Shown here in pieces: positions 51,297 to 55,188 of a DNA stretch of 55,188 nucleotides. The notes under the pieces are model-generated. The model had not been told where the DNA came from. It did not search any database and worked only from the letters and a program-made list of their open reading frames with translations. The stretch comes from Ilumatobacter nonamiensis YM16-303 (GTDB lineage Bacteria > Actinomycetota > Acidimicrobiia > Acidimicrobiales > Ilumatobacteraceae), in assembly GCF_000350145.1 (NCBI RefSeq), contig NZ_BAOL01000040.1, forward strand, positions 1 through 55,188. Direction: 5' to 3'. A program made the position numbers and the translations under genes. Position 1 is the first letter of the stretch. The number at the start of each line of letters is the position of its first letter.

Positions 51297-52559
51297 CTAC
51301 TCGGCGACTTCCGGCTCGTCAACCTCCGTCAACGGTTGGAAGAGCACCACGCGAACGAAGTTCAGCTTGTCGAGATCGGCGTTCAACTCGATCTCGAGCA
51401 GCGGTCCGCCCACGCCGGCACGATCGGCGCGGTTGATCACGCGGCCGACCGGGATGTTGGGCGGAGCGAGGCTCTCCGAGCCGCCGGCGGTTTCGATGAG
51501 ATCGCCGACCTGCAACTCGGCCAGCGACGGAATGTCCTGCAGGAACCGGACCTGCGGCGGCCGACCCTGCCCGCGTCCCTGCAACACACCGAACTCCTTC
51601 TCCAGCTGTTCCGGATCCGGTGGCAACGTGCTCGTGGTGGTGGTCGTCGTCTCCGGCACGTCGATGGGGTTGCCGTCGGCGTCCGTGGTGAACGGTTCGA
51701 GGATCGGGTTCCCGTCGGCGTCGGTCTCCGGCGGCCCCTCCGGAAGCGTCGTGGTCGTCGAATTCGCCGGGTCGTTCGGGTCACCGGCCTGCGGGAGGTC
51801 GACCTCGTCGGCGAAGATGTCCTCCGGCGACGTGCCGGGAGGAGTCTCTTCGGCGGCAGCCTGCTCCGCCTCGGCAGCTTCGGCGGCAGCTTCCTCGGCC
51901 GCCTGCTCCGCTTCGGACTGCTCGACCAGGTCGTCGTTCTCGTCGTCGGTCCGGCCCGATGGCGTGGTGTTCGACGGATCCTCCAACTCGAGGTCGGCGG
52001 TGCCGGCGAGGATCTCGACCGGGATGGAATACCGCGGGTCGGTGACCAGCATCACGGTCGAGCTTCGCGCGTTCGCGTTCGTGATCTTGCCGATCAGCCC
52101 GGCCTGGTTGACGACCGGCATACCGACGTCGATCCCGTCATCGGTGCCCTTGTTGATCTCGACGGTTTGGTCGATGTTGTTCGTCGCGCCACCGACGACC
52201 TGCGCCTTGGCCGAATCGATCGAGGACAGCGAAGGCAGGTTGTTCAACGCGAGGAGGAGTTGGTAGTCGATGATGCTCGCCTCGGCCGCCGCCTGCGTGC
52301 CGCGCTGCCGGTCGATCTCGTCGCGCAGCGCGAGGTTCTCGCGCTCCAGATCGTCGTAGTTGTCGTAGGAGTTCCAGGCTCGCCGAACCGGCGAGGTGAC
52401 GACGTCGGCCGCCTGTTCGACGGGCGTCATCGCCCGCGAGAAGCCGTCACGGATCGTGTCGAGCACGGCGTTGCCGCGCAGGTCGAGCGTGAGCAGGAGC
52501 GCTCCCGACAGCAGCAGCGCGATGATGACTCGTCGGCGACCGACGGTGTAGATGGGCAT
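51297..52559 (-). CDS. mreC: Rod-shape determining protein MreC
   Basis: 420-aa cell-shape protein linking MreB to PBP2. An N-terminal transmembrane helix (RVIIALLLSGALLLTL) is followed by a coiled coil (YDDLERENLALRDEIDRQRG), then the two beta lobes (INKGTDDGIDVGMPVVNQAGLIGKI and VGDLIETAGG ... PIPVGRVINR-like). Between the lobes (about residues 192-320) sits a long acidic, Ala/Thr-rich low-complexity insertion, including TDADGNPI twice and runs of Thr. Typical MreC lacks this and is about 280-330 aa. It is between mreB and mreD. Confidence 0.92.
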   Translation of the reverse strand: MPIYTVGRRRVIIALLLSGALLLTLDLRGNAVLDTIRDGFSRAMTPVEQAADVVTSPVRRAWNSYDNYDDLERENLALRDEIDRQRGTQAAAEASIIDYQLLLALNNLPSLSSIDSAKAQVVGGATNNIDQTVEINKGTDDGIDVGMPVVNQAGLIGKITNANARSSTVMLVTDPRYSIPVEILAGTADLELEDPSNTTPSGRTDDENDDLVEQSEAEQAAEEAAAEAAEAEQAAAEETPPGTSPEDIFADEVDLPQAGDPNDPANSTTTTLPEGPPETDADGNPILEPFTTDADGNPIDVPETTTTTTSTLPPDPEQLEKEFGVLQGRGQGRPPQVRFLQDIPSLAELQVGDLIETAGGSESLAPPNIPVGRVINRADRAGVGGPLLEIELNADLDKLNFVRVVLFQPLTEVDEPEVAE

Positions 52560-52584
52560 GAGATGTTGACCCCTTCGGGTCGGT

Positions 52585-53619
52585 TCAGTCTTCGCCGCCC
52601 ATCGACATCAGGCCGCGCATCGCATCGATGTTCTCGAGGGCGCGACCGGATCCGATGACGACGCTGTAGAGGGGTTCGTTCGCGATCCGAATCGGCATCC
52701 CCGTCTCGTGGACCAAGCGTTCGTCGAGGCCACCGAGCAGGGCACCACCACCGGTGATGGTGATCCCGTCCTCCATGATGTCGGCCGCGAGTTCGGGCGG
52801 GGTCTTGTCGAGTGTGGTCTTCACGGCGTCCACGATCGCAGAGATCGGCTCGGCAAGGGCTTCGCGGACGTGTTCGGTCGTGAGCTGGATGGTGCGCGGC
52901 AACCCGGAGATGAGGTCGCGACCGCGGATGTCGGCGGTCAGTTCCTCCTCCATCGGCCAGGCGGTGCCCATCTGGATCTTGATCTCCTCGGCGGTGCGAT
53001 CACCGATCGCGAGGGAGAACTCCTTCTTCACGTACTGCAGGACGGCGTCGTCGAGTTCGTCGCCGGCGACCCGGACCGACTGCGCGGTGACGATGCCACC
53101 GAGCGAGATGACGGCCACCTCGGTCGTGCCGCCACCGATGTCCACGACCATGTTGCCGGAGGGTTCGTGCACCGGCAGGTCGGCACCGATCGCGGCCGCC
53201 ATCGGCTCTTCGATGATGTGCACCGGTTTGCGGGCGCCGGCGTACTCGGCGGCGTCCTGCACGGCGCGCTGCTCGACGCCGGTGATCCCGGACGGCACGC
53301 AGATCACCATGCGCGGCTTGCTCCACTTGGACGCGTGGACCTTCTGGATGAAGTAGCGCAGCATCTTCTCGCAGACCTCGAAGTCGGCGATGACACCGTC
53401 CTTCAGCGGTCGGATGGCCTTGATGTGGTTCGGCGTCCGACCCATCATCCGCTTCGCTTCGAGCCCGACCGCGACAGGGCGGCCGTCGTTCACGTTGATG
53501 GCGACGACCGACGGCTCGTCCAGGACCACGCCCTGGCCGCGCACGTAGATGAGGGTGTTCGCCGTTCCGAGGTCGATGGCGAGGTCACGCCCCAGACTGA
53601 GTGGGTTGTTGCGGGCCAC
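52585..53619 (-). CDS. mreB: Rod-shape determining protein MreB
   Basis: 344-aa bacterial actin. Phosphate-1 DLAIDLGTANTLIYVRGQG, KRMMGRTPNHIKAIRPLKDG, CVPSGITGVEQRAV, IIEEPMAAAIGADLPV, the phosphate-2 loop VVDIGGGTTEVAVISLGG and the C-terminal GITITGGGALLGGLDERL are all present. Start ATG 53619. It heads the mreBCD-PBP2-rodA operon. Its promoter should lie in the 124 bp to ndk, where I see no clear boxes. Confidence 0.98.
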   Translation of the reverse strand: MARNNPLSLGRDLAIDLGTANTLIYVRGQGVVLDEPSVVAINVNDGRPVAVGLEAKRMMGRTPNHIKAIRPLKDGVIADFEVCEKMLRYFIQKVHASKWSKPRMVICVPSGITGVEQRAVQDAAEYAGARKPVHIIEEPMAAAIGADLPVHEPSGNMVVDIGGGTTEVAVISLGGIVTAQSVRVAGDELDDAVLQYVKKEFSLAIGDRTAEEIKIQMGTAWPMEEELTADIRGRDLISGLPRTIQLTTEHVREALAEPISAIVDAVKTTLDKTPPELAADIMEDGITITGGGALLGGLDERLVHETGMPIRIANEPLYSVVIGSGRALENIDAMRGLMSMGGED

Positions 53620-53743
53620 GTCGGGCCCTCCCTTCGCGAGCTGTGAATGGTGGCGTCGAACGGACGCACGCTGGGCGTCGCACTCGACTGCGATCTGAAA
53701 CTAGTTCGGACGGACGGAGTTGGTGCTCCACCGCCTGCGAATG

Positions 53744-54154
53744 TTACAGATTGGGGAAGAAGATCCCGATCTCGCGCTGAGCCGACTCGAGCGAGTCGCT
53801 GCCGTGGACGAGGTTCTCCGTGAACAGGATTCCGAGGTCGCCGCGGATGGTTCCGGGAGCGGCGTCACGGGGGTTGGTCGTGCCCATCATCGTGCGCACG
53901 ACCTGCCAGGTGTCCTCCGGGCCTTCGACGACCATGGCGACGATCGGGCCGCGGCTCATGAACTCGACGAGCTCGGCGTAGAAGCCCTTGCCGACGTGCT
54001 CTTCGTAGTGGCGAGCGAGGGTGTCGGCATCGAGCGTGCGCAGGTCCATCGCGACGATGTCGAGGTTCTTCGCCTCGAAACGCGACACGATCTCACCGAC
54101 GAGCTTGCGCTCGACGGAATCAGGCTTCAACAGGACCAGAGTGCGATCAGACAT
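53744..54154 (-). CDS. ndk: Nucleoside diphosphate kinase
   Basis: 136-aa enzyme transferring gamma-phosphate between NTPs and NDPs. It starts MSDRTLVLLKPDSVERKLVGEIV and has the active His in ENLVHGSDSLESAQREI plus the usual RTMMGTTNPRDAAPGTIRGD block. ATG 54154 is canonical. It is next to mreB as in Streptomyces-type ndk-mre-rod-rng-rplU order; the RAYT gene lies just upstream of it. Confidence 0.97.
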   Translation of the reverse strand: MSDRTLVLLKPDSVERKLVGEIVSRFEAKNLDIVAMDLRTLDADTLARHYEEHVGKGFYAELVEFMSRGPIVAMVVEGPEDTWQVVRTMMGTTNPRDAAPGTIRGDLGILFTENLVHGSDSLESAQREIGIFFPNL

Positions 54155-54165
54155 GGCTGACAAAC

Positions 54166-55125
54166 CTATCTGGACCATCCGGTGTCAGACACCCGATGGT
54201 CCACCCCACCACGCGGATCATTCAGCTTCCATTCAGGTTCCGTGCCATCGGGTGTCAGACACGGAATGGTGCACGACCGCTCGGCGAGATCCTGTTCGTG
54301 TTCGAGCAACGAGGTGACGCGGCGAACGAGGTCAGCAGCGGGTCCCGGCCGATGGCAGCGTCGCTCGGCGCGTCGTGCGAATCGTGTCGACTGACGCTCG
54401 TCGAGGTGGGCGATCGTCGCCACGCTGGTGGCCGGGATCCCGACGGCCAGCGAGAGGTACGTCGTGACAGCGCGCACGTCGGCATCACTGTTCACGTCCG
54501 GACCGGGAGCGCGAGCGGTCGCCACCGCTGCCACGATGGAATCCGCTCCACACGTGCCGGCGAGAGCCGACTGCGGCGAGGCGCTGTCGATCCGCGACCG
54601 CTCGACAAAGGCTTCGAGCTGCGACCGGTCACCTCCGAAGCGCTCCCGGATGAACTCGGTGTGGAGCCAATTCGTGCGGTCATCGCGACCCAGTGACGCT
54701 GCAAGTCCGGACCATCGGTAGTCGGCGAGCGGTTGCTCCCATCCGAGATCGAGCGGGTTCGCGTTGACGTACCGGAAGAGCCACTCGAGATGGGCATCGC
54801 GTATCACGTGGACCGAATGGAAGCGACCGCGGAAGATCGCCCCGTCCACGTCCCGCTGGACGTTGACCCATCGCGTGTACTGCGAGCCGAGCCATGCCAT
54901 CGCCTCGGACAGCCGGCCGCCGCGAGACCTGACGAGAAGGTGGTAGTGGTTGCTCATGAGACAGTAGGCGTGGATCTCGATCTCGAACCTTCGATCCAGT
55001 TCGGACACCAACTCCACGAATGCAACCCGCTCGCGGTCGTTCCGAAACGTCACCCGTCGCCCGGCACCGCGATTCATCACGTGATGCCACGCTCCGGGTG
55101 CATCGATTCTCGTTGATCGTCCCAT
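54166..55125 (-). CDS. REP-associated tyrosine transposase (RAYT, Y1_Tnp family)
   Basis: 319-aa IS200-like single-strand transposase domesticated to mobilise REP palindromes. Start MGRSTRIDAPGAWHHVMNRG; HUH-type metal His pair in CLMSNHYHLLVRS (H60, H62); catalytic Tyr in SQYTRWVNVQ (Y83); GRFHSVHVIRD and YVNANPLDLG later. A C-terminal DnaA-like helical region follows. The last ~35 codons run through two REP palindromes (54172-54202 and 54242-54274) and end at TAG 54166; the true end may be earlier. ATG 55125 is chosen because the longer start lies inside the REP at the window edge. Confidence 0.85.
   Translation of the reverse strand: MGRSTRIDAPGAWHHVMNRGAGRRVTFRNDRERVAFVELVSELDRRFEIEIHAYCLMSNHYHLLVRSRGGRLSEAMAWLGSQYTRWVNVQRDVDGAIFRGRFHSVHVIRDAHLEWLFRYVNANPLDLGWEQPLADYRWSGLAASLGRDDRTNWLHTEFIRERFGGDRSQLEAFVERSRIDSASPQSALAGTCGADSIVAAVATARAPGPDVNSDADVRAVTTYLSLAVGIPATSVATIAHLDERQSTRFARRAERRCHRPGPAADLVRRVTSLLEHEQDLAERSCTIPCLTPDGTEPEWKLNDPRGGVDHRVSDTGWSR
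54172..54202. repeat. REP palindrome, family 2, copy A
   Basis: Arms GGACCATCCGGTGTC and GACACCCGATGGTCC around a central A (one mismatched pair), 31 bp. It lies at the 3' end of the RAYT gene, next to copy B. Confidence 0.8.
54242..54274. repeat. REP palindrome, family 2, copy B
   Basis: Less perfect member of the same family: GTGCCATCGGGTGTC-A-GACAC, then GGAATGGTGCAC. Outer GTGCCAT / ATGGTGCAC pairing is kept; the inner part has mismatches. It overlaps the RAYT C-terminal codons. Confidence 0.75.
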
Positions 55126-55163
55126 GTCCCGATCATGACGAGCGGGTACGTCAACGTTGCGTG

Positions 55164-55188
55164 CCATCGGGTGTCTGACACCCGATGG
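55164..55188. repeat. REP palindrome, family 2, copy C
   Basis: Perfect palindrome CCATCGGGTGTC-T-GACACCCGATGG at the extreme right edge, upstream of the RAYT start. With copies A and B it brackets the transposase gene. It may extend beyond the window (GTGC precedes it). Confidence 0.85.

Overview
The window is GC-rich, densely coded chromosomal DNA. It most likely comes from an actinomycete, plausibly an Acidimicrobiia (Ilumatobacter-like) lineage. That placement is inferred from gene order and protein families: GTP-type PEP carboxykinase, a SepIVA-like coiled-coil protein, DUF177-rpmF-plsX-acpP-rnc-mutM-smc-ftsY-ffh in one direction, and ndk-mreBCD-PBP2-rodA-rng-rplU-rpmA as in Streptomyces. 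I see no rRNA, tRNA, CRISPR array or prophage.

Left part (1-11.7 kb): ribulose-phosphate 3-epimerase, a GNAT acetyltransferase, a GHMP kinase of glucuronokinase type, a two-gene AddB/AddA-like helicase-nuclease, an alpha/beta hydrolase, an exported membrane-anchored protein, a crotonase-fold enzyme and a tiny membrane peptide.

Centre (11.7-26.7 kb): a long minus-strand information and division cluster. It runs DUF177, rpmF, plsX, acpP, rnc, mutM, smc, ftsY, ffh, then rpsP, khpA, rimM, trmD, rplS and yraN, broken only by a plus-strand SLC13/TrkA-C permease. From 26.7 to 30.8 kb a plus-strand metabolic island holds a MocR-type regulator, a beta-hydroxyacid dehydrogenase and a PuuC-like aldehyde dehydrogenase. 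From 30.8 to 41.5 kb come sepIVA-like, coaD, rsmD, a Na+/H+ antiporter, nth, a prolyl oligopeptidase, recG and a FakA/YloV-type kinase on the minus strand, with rpmB and a small cold-shock-like protein on the plus strand.

Right part (41.5-55.2 kb): pckG with a bidirectional terminator, rpmA-rplU, a HesB/IscA-like gene with an in-frame UGA (probable selenoprotein), a VOC protein, rng, the rod-shape operon (mreB, mreC, mreD, PBP2, rodA), ndk, and a REP-associated tyrosine transposase (RAYT) flanked by REP palindromes at the window edge.

The most interesting observation is the gene at 44253-44564. An in-frame UGA falls exactly where HesB/IscA proteins carry their first metal-binding Cys. It is followed after 14 nt by a 6-bp hairpin with a GGUC loop, which matches a bacterial SECIS element. 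The second is two families of palindromic repeats sharing a GTC-T-GAC core, one of them flanking a RAYT gene.
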